Shown: positions 1-8,286 of the stretch, piece after piece | Numbering within the stretch: position 1 is the stretch's first letter | Layout of the letters: each line of letters opens with the position of its first letter | NCBI RefSeq assembly: GCF_025144145.1 | Contig: NZ_CP083546.1 | Location: 323,001-387,000, forward strand | DNA: 64,000 bases | Reading direction: 5' to 3' | Origin: Leisingera sp. M658 | GTDB taxonomy: Bacteria > Pseudomonadota > Alphaproteobacteria > Rhodobacterales > Rhodobacteraceae | Notes under the pieces: model-generated | Told to the model about the DNA's origin: nothing | The model's database searches: none | Seen by the model: the letters and a program-made list of their open reading frames with translations, nothing else | Made by a program: the position numbers and the translations under genes

Positions 1-202
1 TCGGCACGTTGTGGTCCGGCACCGCGATGGTTTTATCCGGGGCATGCACGCCGCGGCCGGCCATGCGCAGGCCTTCGAACGCCTGCGGGCTGGTCACTTC
101 GTGGACCAGGTGGCGGTCGATATAAAGCAGGCTGGTGCCATCCTCGGCTTCATGCGCAACATGCGCATCCCAGATTTTGTCATAGAGTGTTTTGGGGGAC
201 AT
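1..202 (-). CDS. leuC: 3-isopropylmalate dehydratase large subunit, N-terminal part (cut by window edge)
   Basis: Only the first 67 codons lie in the window; the gene runs off the left edge. The product begins [14 protein letters not shown] and continues with [14 protein letters not shown], the highly conserved LeuC N-terminus of the aconitase superfamily. LeuC with LeuD isomerises 2-isopropylmalate to 3-isopropylmalate in cytoplasmic leucine synthesis, using a 4Fe-4S cluster bound further downstream than can be seen here. The ATG ends at 202, and on the coding strand a GGGAG Shine-Dalgarno sits 7 bases upstream, which fixes the start. It is transcribed away from the divergent mscS-type gene. 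The family call is secure; completeness cannot be judged. Confidence 0.95.
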   Translation of the reverse strand, partial: MSPKTLYDKIWDAHVAHEAEDGTSLLYIDRHLVHEVTSPQAFEGLRMAGRGVHAPDKTIAVPDHNVP

Positions 203-528
203 GGGTCCACTCCCGTATGTATTTGGGTATGCTGGCTTTGGGCTGGGCAACGGCCTTATAGGCGCGCCAGGACCGTGCGGGCGGCGCCATAGAACCGTTC
301 GCGCAGCCGTGCGCGGTCTTGCAGTTCGATCTTTTGCGCCAATACGAGGGTCATGGCTGTCAGATACATCCGCAAGGGCCGGCAATCAAGATTCGTTCTA
401 ACGCCGGGGCGAGCGGGTTCTGATCCGGAAATCTCGCGTCCGTCCGCCCCCATGGGCAGGCACTGCCCTTGTCTGTTCTTGATCAAAGCATTCAGGAGCG
501 GCACACTGCCTGAAAAACGGGAGGCTTG
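203..528. other. Divergent intergenic region, leuC / mscS-type gene
   Basis: About 326 bases without a convincing gene. It must hold the promoters and leaders of leuC (leftward) and the mechanosensitive channel gene (rightward). A leftward 37-codon frame (256-369, beginning [12 protein letters not shown] and ending RTVLARL) is arginine-rich and could be a small protein. It has no clear ribosome site and I do not call it. No leucine-rich leader peptide or T-box-like structure was recognised. Confidence 0.5.
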
Positions 529-1905
529 ATGGAGCCGGAAGAGCAGACCCTGCCAAAAGACGCAATCGCGGAAAGCACCGCAGAGGCGCTGGAGTTCGGG
601 CAGCAGATCTGGGACTTGCTGATGCAGGGGGGCGAGCTTCTGCTCAGGCCCTGGAACGCCTATCAGGTAGGCATTGCGCTGGCGGTGTTCGTGCTGGCTG
701 CGCTGATCGCCAAGCCGTTGGGCAGCGCATTCCATGACTGGCTGCGCGGGCGCGAGGGCTGGCCGCGCTGGCGGATGCGGGTGGGGCTGGTGCTGCACAA
801 GCGGATCCGCGGCATCCTGTTTGTGGTGCTGATCTGGCTGGTGGTGCTGATCATGCAGGAGGCGACCTGGCCCAGCCGCTCGCGGTTGCTCGAGCTGATC
901 GCCAACCTGTCGCTGGCCTGGCTGATTGTCTCTTTTGCGACCAGACTGGTTGGCAATCCCTTGCTGCGGAACCTGGTGAAATACGGCGCCTGGATCTGGA
1001 TCACCCTGCGTATTCTGGGCATCACCCAAGAGGCAATCCATCTGCTGGACGGCGTCGCCATCGAATTCGGCGACCTTCGGATCTCGCTCTATCTGGTGGT
1101 TCAGGCGGCGGTCATTCTTGGCGTCATGCTGACGCTGGCGCGGGTGATTTCATCGGTGGCGGCCAATCGTATCCGCAGCAACGCCGATATCTCCCCGTCT
1201 ATGCAGGTTCTGGGCGCCAAGATGGCGCAGATCCTGCTGTTCGGCGGCGCCTTCTTCATTGGCCTTAAGGCCATCGGCATCGACCTGACCGGGCTGGCAG
1301 TGCTGTCCGGTGCCATCGGTGTGGGTCTTGGTTTCGGCCTGCAAAAAGTGGTGTCGAATCTGGTGTCGGGTCTCATCATCCTGTTGGACAAGTCAATCAA
1401 ACCCGGCGATGTGATCAGTCTCGGAGACACCTTCGGGTGGATCAATGCGCTGGGTGCGCGCTATGTCTCGGTCGTGACCCGCGACGGCCGGGAATACCTG
1501 ATTCCAAATGAGGACCTGATCACCTCTCAGGTGGTGAACTGGTCGCATTCCGATAAATTCGTGCGGCTGGATTTGACCTTTGGCACCGGTTACGGCGACG
1601 ACCCTCACAAGGTGCGCAAGATCGCGATTGACGCCGCATTAGGGGTGAACAGAGTGCTGAGCGCGGGCGGCAAGAAACCGGTCTGCCATATCACCGGTTT
1701 TGGCGACAGCAGCGTTGATTATGTTCTCAGAATCTGGATCGACGACCCCACCGGCGGCCTCACCAATATCCGCGGCAATGTCTATCTGGCGCTATGGGAT
1801 GCGTTCCAGGCTGAAGACATCTCAATCCCCTTCCCGCAGCGCGAGGTGCGGATGCTGAACGACCCGCTGCCGGTCAGGGTTGCACCTGCCGGAAATGAGG
1901 GATAA
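529..1905 (+). CDS. MscS-family mechanosensitive ion channel
   Basis: A 458-residue inner-membrane protein of the small-conductance mechanosensitive channel family, which releases solutes on hypo-osmotic shock. Several hydrophobic segments fill the first half. The pore-lining helix is plain around residues 260-290, with the glycine/alanine pattern GAIGVGLGFGLQKVVSNLVS. It is followed by the beta domain (GDVISLGDTFGWI, RYVSVVTRDGREYLIPNEDL) and an alpha/beta C-terminal domain. At about 460 residues it is larger than E. coli MscS (286) because of extra N-terminal membrane helices, as in the YbdG/YnaI-like group. The ATG at 529 follows GGGAGG by 4 bases; an adjacent TTG at 526 is less likely. 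It is a single-gene unit divergent from leuC. Confidence 0.93.
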   Translation: MEPEEQTLPKDAIAESTAEALEFGQQIWDLLMQGGELLLRPWNAYQVGIALAVFVLAALIAKPLGSAFHDWLRGREGWPRWRMRVGLVLHKRIRGILFVVLIWLVVLIMQEATWPSRSRLLELIANLSLAWLIVSFATRLVGNPLLRNLVKYGAWIWITLRILGITQEAIHLLDGVAIEFGDLRISLYLVVQAAVILGVMLTLARVISSVAANRIRSNADISPSMQVLGAKMAQILLFGGAFFIGLKAIGIDLTGLAVLSGAIGVGLGFGLQKVVSNLVSGLIILLDKSIKPGDVISLGDTFGWINALGARYVSVVTRDGREYLIPNEDLITSQVVNWSHSDKFVRLDLTFGTGYGDDPHKVRKIAIDAALGVNRVLSAGGKKPVCHITGFGDSSVDYVLRIWIDDPTGGLTNIRGNVYLALWDAFQAEDISIPFPQREVRMLNDPLPVRVAPAGNEG

Positions 1906-2072
1906 AGCACAGGGCTTGCATCGCCGGAGCGGGGTTTCATTGAAAATTCACCATCTGGTTGCTACATTATTAATAGGCCCGGCGCCGGGGCTTGGCGGCG
2001 CGTTGCAAGGAGGACTCTGTCCTGTCACCCGTACCTCAAGCGGCGGATGCCGCTGTCAATGGGGCAGCCGTG

Positions 2073-2453
2073 ATGGCTTCCCAGTCCCAGCCCACCAGCG
2101 AACAGCTGCTGGAGCGGATTCTTTCTTCTCTCAGCGATGACAAAGCCGAAGATGTGGTGCAGATCGACCTGCGCGGCAAGACGGCGATTGGCGATTACAT
2201 GGTGCTGGCCTCGGGCCGTTCCACCCGCCAGGTTGCCGCCATGGCTGAAAAGCTGACCGACCGGCTCAAACAGGAATACCAGCTTGGCTGCAAGGTCGAA
2301 GGCAAGGATACCGGCGACTGGGTGCTGATCGACACCGGTGATGTGATTGTCCATATCTTCCGTCCGGAAGTGCGCGAGTTCTATCAGCTCGAGAAGATGT
2401 GGATGCCCGCAGGCACCGCGGCAGCCCCGTCAACCCCGGCTGCCGAGGGCTGA
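2073..2453 (+). CDS. rsfS: Ribosome silencing factor RsfS (RsfA/Iojap family)
   Basis: RsfS binds uL14 on the 50S subunit and blocks subunit joining, lowering translation in starvation. The protein is about 126 residues from the ATG at 2073. It carries the family core: ERILSSLSDDKAEDVVQIDL, then DYMVLASGRSTRQVAAMAE, GDWVLIDTGDVIVHIF and REFYQLEKMW. The start is uncertain. The strong AAGGAGG ribosome site at 2007-2013 is far upstream and would suit an unusual in-frame CTG at 2022, giving 17 extra residues. GTG 2070 and ATG 2073 have only a weak GGGG site. It lies 62 bases before rlmH, a common pairing for translation-related genes. In E. coli rsfS and rlmH are also neighbours. Confidence 0.93.
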   Translation: MASQSQPTSEQLLERILSSLSDDKAEDVVQIDLRGKTAIGDYMVLASGRSTRQVAAMAEKLTDRLKQEYQLGCKVEGKDTGDWVLIDTGDVIVHIFRPEVREFYQLEKMWMPAGTAAAPSTPAAEG

Positions 2454-2514
2454 TCCAAGGCTGATTTGATGCAGGCCCGCGCCTGGGTGCGGGCCGGATT
2501 GCTTTTGGAATTTC

Positions 2515-2985
2515 ATGCGACTGCATATCTGTGCGGCCGGCAGGTTGCGGGCTGGCCCTGAAAAATCCCTCATCGACGACTATATTGCCCGGTTCGACCG
2601 GACCGGCCGCGCGCTGGGCCTGGGGCCTGCGCGGGTGATAGAGGTCGAGGACAAGAAGAATGGGGGCATGGCGGCGGAGGCCGCGCTTTTGCGCAAAGCA
2701 CTGCCTAAGGGTGCGGTGATCTGCACCCTGGATGAGCGCGGCAAGGTGATTTCGTCCCCGGATTTCGCGGATAAGCTGGCAGGCTGGCGCGACAGCGGCC
2801 GTCAGGATCTGGCGCTGATCATCGGCGGGGCCGACGGGATTGATCCCGGCTTGCGGGCCGAGGCCGATTTCTCGATTTCCTTCGGCAAGATGGTCTGGCC
2901 GCATATGCTGGTGCGGGTGATGCTGGCAGAGCAGATCTACCGCGCCGCAACCATCCTGACCGGCAGCCCGTATCACCGGGTGTGA
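2515..2985 (+). CDS. rlmH: 23S rRNA (pseudouridine1915-N3)-methyltransferase RlmH
   Basis: A SPOUT-class methyltransferase of 156 residues (the family is about 155) that methylates pseudouridine 1915 of helix 69 on the assembled 70S ribosome. The trefoil-knot SAM site is visible: LDERGKVISSPDFADKL, IIGGADGI and FGKMVWPHMLVRVMLAEQIY. It ends with ILTGSPYHRV, close to the usual SPYHR(E/H) terminus. It starts at ATG 2515 and follows rsfS. The gap contains a GC-rich hairpin (GGCCCGC 2474-2480 with GCGGGCC 2489-2495) without a U-run, so read-through from rsfS is likely. Confidence 0.96.
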   Translation: MRLHICAAGRLRAGPEKSLIDDYIARFDRTGRALGLGPARVIEVEDKKNGGMAAEAALLRKALPKGAVICTLDERGKVISSPDFADKLAGWRDSGRQDLALIIGGADGIDPGLRAEADFSISFGKMVWPHMLVRVMLAEQIYRAATILTGSPYHRV

Positions 2986-3030
2986 GCCGTCGCGGCAGGT
3001 CAGAATGCACCTGCGGCGCATGCCTGCGGC

Positions 3031-3056
3031 GCGAGTATTTTTTCAAAGAAGAAGAT
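3031..3056 (+). repeat. Copy 1 of a short interspersed GAGTATTTTT-type motif
   Basis: Just after rlmH stands GCGCGAGTATTTTTTC followed by AAAGAAGAAG. The same GC-rich block + GAGTATTTTT + AAGA-GAA pattern recurs near 5737, 20664, 38281 (minus strand) and 43836, always between genes. It overlaps the end of the leftward gene at 3056. Function unknown. Confidence 0.45.
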
Positions 3057-3412
3057 CAGGGCAGGGCGAGGGTGTATGTGTCCTGGCCCCAACCGTCCAC
3101 AAGGCAGCGGGCCTGGATCTGCACCTGGGTTGTGCCCTCTGGGATCTGCACGCCGTTCAGGGACCGGGTGAAAGGCTGTTCCTGTTCATGCGGATGCGCC
3201 AGCACGCGCAGGTCCAGCTCATTGCCCGTCATGTCCAGCACCCGCCAGCCGTCGGCATAGTGATCCCAGCCGGTATCGGGATGGGACAGCGTGACGCTGA
3301 AGGTCCAGCTGTTGCCGGATTGGCGGGCGGTGGCGTTTTCGATCACCGGTTCGTCCGCCAGGGCGGGAAGCGCAACGGAGCAGAGTGCGAAAGCGGCAAG
3401 GGTCTGTTTCAT
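3056..3412 (-). CDS. Small secreted protein of unknown function
   Basis: A 118-residue protein whose first 19 residues (MKQTLAAFALCSVALPALA) form a clear Sec signal peptide, cleaved before DEP, so it should act in the periplasm. The mature part of about 99 residues is rich in beta-type sequence, with SWTFSVTLSHPDTGWDHYAD, GWRVLDMTGNELDLRVLAHP and a conserved-looking HPHEQEQPFTRSL. It has one cysteine. This resembles small conserved Rhodobacterales proteins of unknown function, possibly with an immunoglobulin-like fold; that fold is a guess. It is transcribed convergently with rlmH and lies downstream of the DUF599 gene on the same strand. Confidence 0.75.
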   Translation of the reverse strand: MKQTLAAFALCSVALPALADEPVIENATARQSGNSWTFSVTLSHPDTGWDHYADGWRVLDMTGNELDLRVLAHPHEQEQPFTRSLNGVQIPEGTTQVQIQARCLVDGWGQDTYTLALP

Positions 3413-3448
3413 GGCGCTACCTTAGACGCGTGCCCGCAGGAGGTGCAG

Positions 3449-4171
3449 TCACGAAACTGTGTCCCCTTTGCTGACTGGCGGAATGCGCAGCAGGATGGTG
3501 CGGGAGTGCGAGGCAAATTCCCGCCGGTACAGCACCGCAAAGGTGATCACCGCGGCGCCTGCCAGCGGCAGCGCGCCCGCCAGCCAGGCCACGGCAGCCA
3601 GAGCAAAATACGTCGCCCGCATACCGCGGTTGAAGCTGCGCGCGGCGGTGATGCTGATTTCAGCGGCCTGTGCGGCGCGGGGGTAGGCAAGCGGATCCTT
3701 GCGGTCATTCGGAACTGCGGCCATCAGCACCGCGCAATAGCCGAACAGCCGGTGCGACCAGACAAATTTCAAAAACGCATTTGACAGAAACAGCAGCACC
3801 ACCAGGATCTTAACCTCCCAGACAAAGGCCGGGGCGCTGTCCTGGATCAGGTCCTCGGCCACTCCGGCCAACTGCTCGGTATTGCCGATCAGGGCCAGCC
3901 CGCCGCCAATCGCAATCATCGCGGCAGAGGCAAAGAAGGCCGTGGCCTGGCGCAGGTTGCCCGCCAGCTGCGCATCAAAGATCCGCGGATCGCGTTCGAC
4001 CATCTGTTTCATCCAGTCGCGCCGGAAATCCGCCATCAGCCAGGACACCGAAGGCCGCCCCGCGGGCGGGTTCTCGATCCGCCAGCCGATCCACAACCAG
4101 CCTGCAATCAGCAGGGCAAGTGCGGCGAGGTCGTATAGTGAAAACTGCGCAAGGCGGGTGGTCCAGATCAT
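3449..4171 (-). CDS. DUF599 family integral membrane protein
   Basis: A 240-residue inner-membrane protein. The order of parts fits DUF599: an N-terminal helix (LYDLAALALLIAGWLWIGWR), a cytoplasmic segment with WMKQMVERDPRIFDAQL, then helices at FFASAAMIAIGGGLALIG, VKILVVLLFLSNAFLKFVWS and the paired C-terminal ALAAVAWLAGALPLAGAAVI. The RDPRIFDAQL and FVWSHRLFGYCAVLMAAVP blocks are the conserved family signatures as I remember them. No function is established for DUF599. Its ATG ends at 4171, and the 94-base gap to glcD is a divergent promoter region containing the operator at 4232-4252. Confidence 0.85.
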   Translation of the reverse strand: MIWTTRLAQFSLYDLAALALLIAGWLWIGWRIENPPAGRPSVSWLMADFRRDWMKQMVERDPRIFDAQLAGNLRQATAFFASAAMIAIGGGLALIGNTEQLAGVAEDLIQDSAPAFVWEVKILVVLLFLSNAFLKFVWSHRLFGYCAVLMAAVPNDRKDPLAYPRAAQAAEISITAARSFNRGMRATYFALAAVAWLAGALPLAGAAVITFAVLYRREFASHSRTILLRIPPVSKGDTVS

Positions 4172-4231
4172 GGGCCGACACTAGGCGGCTGATCCTGGCG
4201 CGGCAATCCGTCTCTTGCCAGATGGGGAGTA

Positions 4232-4252
4232 TTGGTAATATTACTTTACCAA
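4232..4252. promoter_or_regulatory. Probable GntR (FadR subfamily)-type operator upstream of glcD
   Basis: TTGGTAA (4232-4238) and TTACCAA (4246-4252) form a perfect 7-base inverted repeat around TATTACT, and GTAATATTAC (4235-4244) is a second perfect palindrome nested inside. TGGT...ACCA half-sites are typical of FadR-subfamily GntR regulators such as GlcC, LldR and PdhR, which sense glycolate, lactate or pyruvate. It ends only 2 bases before the AGGAGA ribosome site of glcD, so binding would block transcription or initiation. No GntR gene lies in this window. Confidence 0.6.
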
Positions 4253-4265
4253 ATAGGAGAGCGCC

Positions 4266-5714
4266 ATGGAGATGCCATCCCCGAACCCCGCCATTTTGGC
4301 CCGCAAGGCGCGGCTTGCCGAGCGGCTGCTGGCTGTGCTGCCTGGTGATGCGGTGATCCAGGACGAGGCCGAGACCCGCGTCTATGAATGCGACGCGCTG
4401 ACGGCCTATAAATGCCCACCGCTGCTGGCGGTGCTGCCGCGCAGCACGCAGGAGGTCTCGGACGTTCTGCGGATCTGCCACGCGGAAGGCGTGCCGGTGG
4501 TGCCGCGCGGTGCTGGCACCTCGCTGGCGGGCGGGGCGCTGCCGACAGCGGATTGCGTCATCCTTGGCGTGGCGCGGATGAACGGGGTTCTGGAAACCGA
4601 TTACGGCAACCGCATCATCCGGGTGCAGACCGGGCGCACCAACCTGAGTGTTTCCGGCGCGGTCGAGGAGGAGGACTTCTTCTATGCGCCCGATCCGTCC
4701 TCGCAGCTGGCCTGTGCCATTGCCGGTAATATCGCAATGAACTCGGGCGGGGCGCATTGCCTTAAGTATGGCGTGACGACGAACAACCTGCTGGGCGTCA
4801 CCATGGTGATGATGGACGGCACGGTGGTGGAAATCGGCGGAGCGCATCTGGATGCCGGGGGCTTGGACCTCCTGGGGGTGATCTGCGGCAGCGAAGGCCA
4901 GCTGGGTGTGGTGACCGAGGCCACCCTGCGCATCCTGCGCAAGCCCGAAGGTGCGCGGCCGGTACTGATCGGCTATGACAGCAATGAGGTGGCCGGTGCC
5001 TGTGTCTCGGACATCATCAAGGCGGGTGTCTTGCCGGTGGCGATCGAATTCATGGACCGCCCCTGCATCGAGGCCTGCGAGGCCTTTGCCAAGGCCGGCT
5101 ACCCGATGTGCGAGGCGCTGCTGATCGTCGAGGTGGAGGGCAGTCCCGAGGAAATTGATCACCAGCTGGGGCTGATTATTGAAATCGCCCGGTCCCACAA
5201 TCCGGTAGAGCTGCGCGAGGCCGGCGATGCGGAAGAGGCCGGCCGGATCTGGCTGGGCCGCAAGTCGGCCTTTGGCGCCATGGGGCAGATCAATGACTAC
5301 ATGTGTCTCGATGGCACAATTCCGGTGTCCTCGCTGCCGTATGTGCTGCGCCGGATCGGCGAGATGAGCCGGGAATTCGGATTGGATGTGGCCAATGTGT
5401 TCCATGCCGGGGACGGCAATATGCATCCGCTGATCCTGTTTGATGCCAACAAGCCCGGCGATTTGGAAACCTGCGAGGCTTTCGGGGCAGAGATCCTGAA
5501 GCTTTGCGTCGAGGCCGGCGGCTGTTTGACCGGCGAGCACGGGGTCGGGATCGAAAAACGCGATCTGATGCTGCATCAGTACACGGCGGCGGACCTTGAG
5601 GCGCAGTTGAAGGTCAAGGATGTGTTTGACCCCAAGTGGCTGCTCAATCCGGCCAAGGTGTTTCCGCTATCGGTGAGCGAGGGCCGCCGGGCGGCGGCAT
5701 TGGCGGCTGAATGA
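4266..5714 (+). CDS. glcD: Glycolate oxidase subunit GlcD (FAD-linked)
   Basis: The 482-residue FAD subunit of the GlcDEF complex, which oxidises glycolate to glyoxylate and passes electrons to the respiratory chain at the inner membrane. The PCMH-type FAD domain shows VPRGAGTSLAGGALP (about residues 80-94), DPSSQLACAIAGNIAMNSGG (about 140-160) and GSEGQLGVVTEATL. The C-terminal substrate domain contains NVFHAGDGNMHPLI and the CLTGEHGVGIEKR signature. Length matches E. coli GlcD (499). ATG 4266 follows AGGAGA by 5 bases. It is first in the tight glcDEF operon and probably under the palindromic operator just upstream. Confidence 0.96.
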   Translation: MEMPSPNPAILARKARLAERLLAVLPGDAVIQDEAETRVYECDALTAYKCPPLLAVLPRSTQEVSDVLRICHAEGVPVVPRGAGTSLAGGALPTADCVILGVARMNGVLETDYGNRIIRVQTGRTNLSVSGAVEEEDFFYAPDPSSQLACAIAGNIAMNSGGAHCLKYGVTTNNLLGVTMVMMDGTVVEIGGAHLDAGGLDLLGVICGSEGQLGVVTEATLRILRKPEGARPVLIGYDSNEVAGACVSDIIKAGVLPVAIEFMDRPCIEACEAFAKAGYPMCEALLIVEVEGSPEEIDHQLGLIIEIARSHNPVELREAGDAEEAGRIWLGRKSAFGAMGQINDYMCLDGTIPVSSLPYVLRRIGEMSREFGLDVANVFHAGDGNMHPLILFDANKPGDLETCEAFGAEILKLCVEAGGCLTGEHGVGIEKRDLMLHQYTAADLEAQLKVKDVFDPKWLLNPAKVFPLSVSEGRRAAALAAE

Positions 5715-5736
5715 TTGGGGCTTTGCCCCAAATCCC

Positions 5737-5759
5737 AGAGTACTTTTGGAAAGATGAAA
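5737..5759 (+). repeat. Copy 2 of the GAGTATTTTT-type motif, overlapping the glcE ribosome site
   Basis: CCCAGAGTACTTTTGG followed by AAAGATGAAA lies between glcD and glcE. The GGAAAG part (5748-5753) sits 6 bases before ATG 5760 and appears to serve as the Shine-Dalgarno of glcE, so here the repeat has been co-opted as a translation signal. Confidence 0.5.
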
Positions 5760-6860
5760 ATGCTGACACCTCAGAGCGAGGCCGAACTGGCCGAAATGCT
5801 AGCGGGAGCAAGCGGACCGCTGTGCATCCAGGGCAGCGGCACCCGAGGGCTGGCCATTGACGGCGAAGGGCTGAGTACCAGAGGCCTGTCCGGCGTGGAG
5901 CTTTATGAGCCCGGTGCGCTGACGCTTGTGGTCAGGGCGGGCACGCCGGTGGCTGAGGTTGCGGCACTGCTGGCCGCGGAAAATCAGCAGCTGGCCTTTG
6001 AACCGATGGACCACCGCGGGCTGCTGGGCACCGAGGGCGAACCGACCATTGGCGGGGTGATCGCCGCAGGCGTCTCCGGTCCCCGCCGTATCCAGGCGGG
6101 TGCGGCGCGCGATCACCTCTTGGGGGTGCGCTTTGTGGATGGCTCCGGCCAGGTGGTGAAGAACGGCGGCCGGGTGATGAAAAATGTGACCGGATATGAT
6201 CTGGTCAAACTGATGTGCGGCGCCCATGGCACGTTGGGGGTGCTGAGCGAAGTGTCGCTGAAGGTTCTGCCGCGGGCGGAGGCATGTGCGACGGTTGCCA
6301 TTGAAGGCGCTGATCTGGCAGATGCAGTGGCGGCGATGTCCGCGGCCCTGGGATCCCCCTATGACGTGACCGGGGCGGCCTATGATCCAGAGAAGCAGAC
6401 TGCCTTTGTCAGGGTCGAGGGGTTTGCAGATTCAACGGCCTACCGGTGCCGCAAGCTGGTTTCGGAATTGGGTGGCTTTGGCAGTCCGCAGATCGAAAAC
6501 GAGGACGCCGGCCTGTGGCACGGCATCCGCGATGCCGCGGGTTTTCACGGGCGGGCAGGCGATGTTTGGCGGATTTCGGTAAAGCCTTCCGATGCCGTTG
6601 CGCTGGCACCGCGGCTGCAGGCCGAGGCGCTGCAGTTCGACTGGGGCGGCGGGCTGATCTGGGCACTGGTGCCTGCGGGCACCGATCTGCGTGCGCAGAT
6701 CGGCGTGCGGGGCCATGCCACGCTGGTGCGGGCCGGCGCGGACACCCGCAAGCGGCTTGGCGTGTTCCAGCCGCAGCCCGGCCCCCTTGCAGCAATCTCC
6801 GAGGGGCTGCGGCGCCAGTTCGACCCGAAGGGAATCCTCAACCCCGGATTGATGGGATAA
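5760..6860 (+). CDS. glcE: Glycolate oxidase subunit GlcE (FAD-binding)
   Basis: A 366-residue second FAD subunit of glycolate oxidase, a shortened paralogue of GlcD lacking the full C-terminal catalytic domain. The FAD-binding half is clear: CIQGSGTRGLAIDGE near the N-terminus, EPMDHRGLLG, GGVIAAGVSGPRRIQAGAAR, and VMKNVTGYDLVKLMCGAHGT, the usual GlcE signature. The end FDPKGILNPG is conserved. I chose ATG 5760 with GGAAAG 6 bases upstream; ATG 5754 overlaps that site and would add two residues. It lies 45 bases after glcD and 4 bases before glcF, so the three genes are co-transcribed. Confidence 0.95.
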   Translation: MLTPQSEAELAEMLAGASGPLCIQGSGTRGLAIDGEGLSTRGLSGVELYEPGALTLVVRAGTPVAEVAALLAAENQQLAFEPMDHRGLLGTEGEPTIGGVIAAGVSGPRRIQAGAARDHLLGVRFVDGSGQVVKNGGRVMKNVTGYDLVKLMCGAHGTLGVLSEVSLKVLPRAEACATVAIEGADLADAVAAMSAALGSPYDVTGAAYDPEKQTAFVRVEGFADSTAYRCRKLVSELGGFGSPQIENEDAGLWHGIRDAAGFHGRAGDVWRISVKPSDAVALAPRLQAEALQFDWGGGLIWALVPAGTDLRAQIGVRGHATLVRAGADTRKRLGVFQPQPGPLAAISEGLRRQFDPKGILNPGLMG

Positions 6861-6864
6861 GCAC

Positions 6865-8187
6865 ATGCAGACCACCTTTACCGATGCGCAGCTGCAGGAC
6901 CCGGGCACCCGGCGCGCCAACGAGATCCTGCGCTCTTGTGTGCATTGCGGCTTTTGCACGGCGACCTGCCCGACATATCAGGTGCTGGGTGATGAGCTCG
7001 ACAGCCCGCGGGGCCGCATTTACCTGATCAAGGATATGCTGGAGAACGCGCGGGTGCCGGACGAAAAGACGGTCAAGCACATCGACCGCTGCCTGTCCTG
7101 CCTGGCCTGTATGACGACCTGCCCCTCGGGGGTGCATTACATGCATCTGGTCGACCACGCCCGCGCCTATATCGAAAAACACTATGACCGCCCGTGGAGC
7201 GACCGTGCCCTGCGCTGGCTGCTGTCCCGGATCCTGCCCTATCCGGGCCGGTTCCGCCTGGCGCTGTTTGGCGCGAAACTGGCTAAGCCTTTGAAGGGGC
7301 TGATGCCGGACGCGCGGCTGCGGGCGATGCTGGACATGGCGCCGGGGGTAATCCCGCCGGTCAGCCGCAACGACGATCCGCAAAGCTTTGCCGCTGCCGC
7401 GCCGCAGAAGAAGCGCGTGGCGCTGATGACCGGCTGCGCGCAAAAGGCACTGAACACTGATATCAACGACGCCACCATCCGGCTGCTGACCCGGCTGGGC
7501 TGCGAGGTGGTGGTGGCCAAAGGCGCGGGCTGCTGCGGGGCGCTGACACATCACATGGGGCGCGAGGATGAAAGCCACGCCACGGCGGCAAAAAACATCC
7601 GCGCCTGGGCGGCCGAGATGGACGGTCATGGGCTGGACGCCATCGTGATAAACACCTCGGGCTGCGGCACCACGGTCAAGGACTACGGCCATATGTTCCG
7701 CAACAACCCGCTGGCCGCGGATGCTGAGCGGGTGTCGGACCGCACCATGGATATCTCTGAACTGCTGATGCAGCTGGAGTTCCCTGAGGGTGCGGACAAA
7801 GGGCTGACCGTCGCCTACCACGCCGCCTGTTCGCTGCAGCATGGCCAGCAGATCAAGACCCACCCCAAGACGCTCTTGAGGCGCGCAGGGTTCACGGTGG
7901 TGGAGCCTGCCGACAGCCATCTGTGCTGCGGATCGGCGGGCACTTACAACCTGATGCAACCGGAGATTTCCACCGAACTGAAGGCCCGCAAGGTCAAGAC
8001 ACTGGAAGCCAAGCAGCCCGATCTGATCGCGGCGGGCAATATCGGCTGCATGATGCAGATCGGCTCCGGCACAGAACTGCCTATCGTGCACACGGTGGAA
8101 CTGCTGGACTGGGCCACCGGCGGCCCGCAGCCGCCTGCACTGACCGCCTCTGGCAAACCTGCGCCGGACGTGCCGGTCCTGCGTTAA
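6865..8187 (+). CDS. glcF: Glycolate oxidase iron-sulfur subunit GlcF
   Basis: A 440-residue electron-transfer subunit. Two ferredoxin-type 4Fe-4S sites are visible near residues 29-40 (CVHCGFCTATCP) and 79-90 (CLSCLACMTTCP). Two CCG domains follow, with AGCCGALTHHMG (about 215) and LCCGSAGTYNLM (about 353), the cysteine-rich repeats of heterodisulfide-reductase-like subunits. It takes electrons from GlcD/GlcE flavins to the quinone pool at the cytoplasmic face of the membrane. It starts at ATG 6865, four bases after the glcE stop. No glcG or malate synthase follows; downstream is an unrelated protease pair. Confidence 0.96.
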   Translation: MQTTFTDAQLQDPGTRRANEILRSCVHCGFCTATCPTYQVLGDELDSPRGRIYLIKDMLENARVPDEKTVKHIDRCLSCLACMTTCPSGVHYMHLVDHARAYIEKHYDRPWSDRALRWLLSRILPYPGRFRLALFGAKLAKPLKGLMPDARLRAMLDMAPGVIPPVSRNDDPQSFAAAAPQKKRVALMTGCAQKALNTDINDATIRLLTRLGCEVVVAKGAGCCGALTHHMGREDESHATAAKNIRAWAAEMDGHGLDAIVINTSGCGTTVKDYGHMFRNNPLAADAERVSDRTMDISELLMQLEFPEGADKGLTVAYHAACSLQHGQQIKTHPKTLLRRAGFTVVEPADSHLCCGSAGTYNLMQPEISTELKARKVKTLEAKQPDLIAAGNIGCMMQIGSGTELPIVHTVELLDWATGGPQPPALTASGKPAPDVPVLR

Positions 8188-8286
8188 AGCGCGTAAAAGG
8201 AATCGGGCTGCATATACTGCGCATTTGCCCTAATTTTGCCTGAACGGACCCGTAATCTCCCAACTGGCGGATAAGAGGAGAGACAT

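Noticed and set aside
256-369. A 37-residue leftward protein between leuC and the mscS-type gene
   Set aside because: No ribosome site and no recognised family; kept only as a note on the intergenic region.
3975-5576. A 533-residue open frame on the minus strand opposite glcD
   Set aside because: It lies antisense to a clear GlcD and partly to the DUF599 gene. Its histidine/arginine/glutamine-rich sequence is typical of shadow frames in high-GC DNA.
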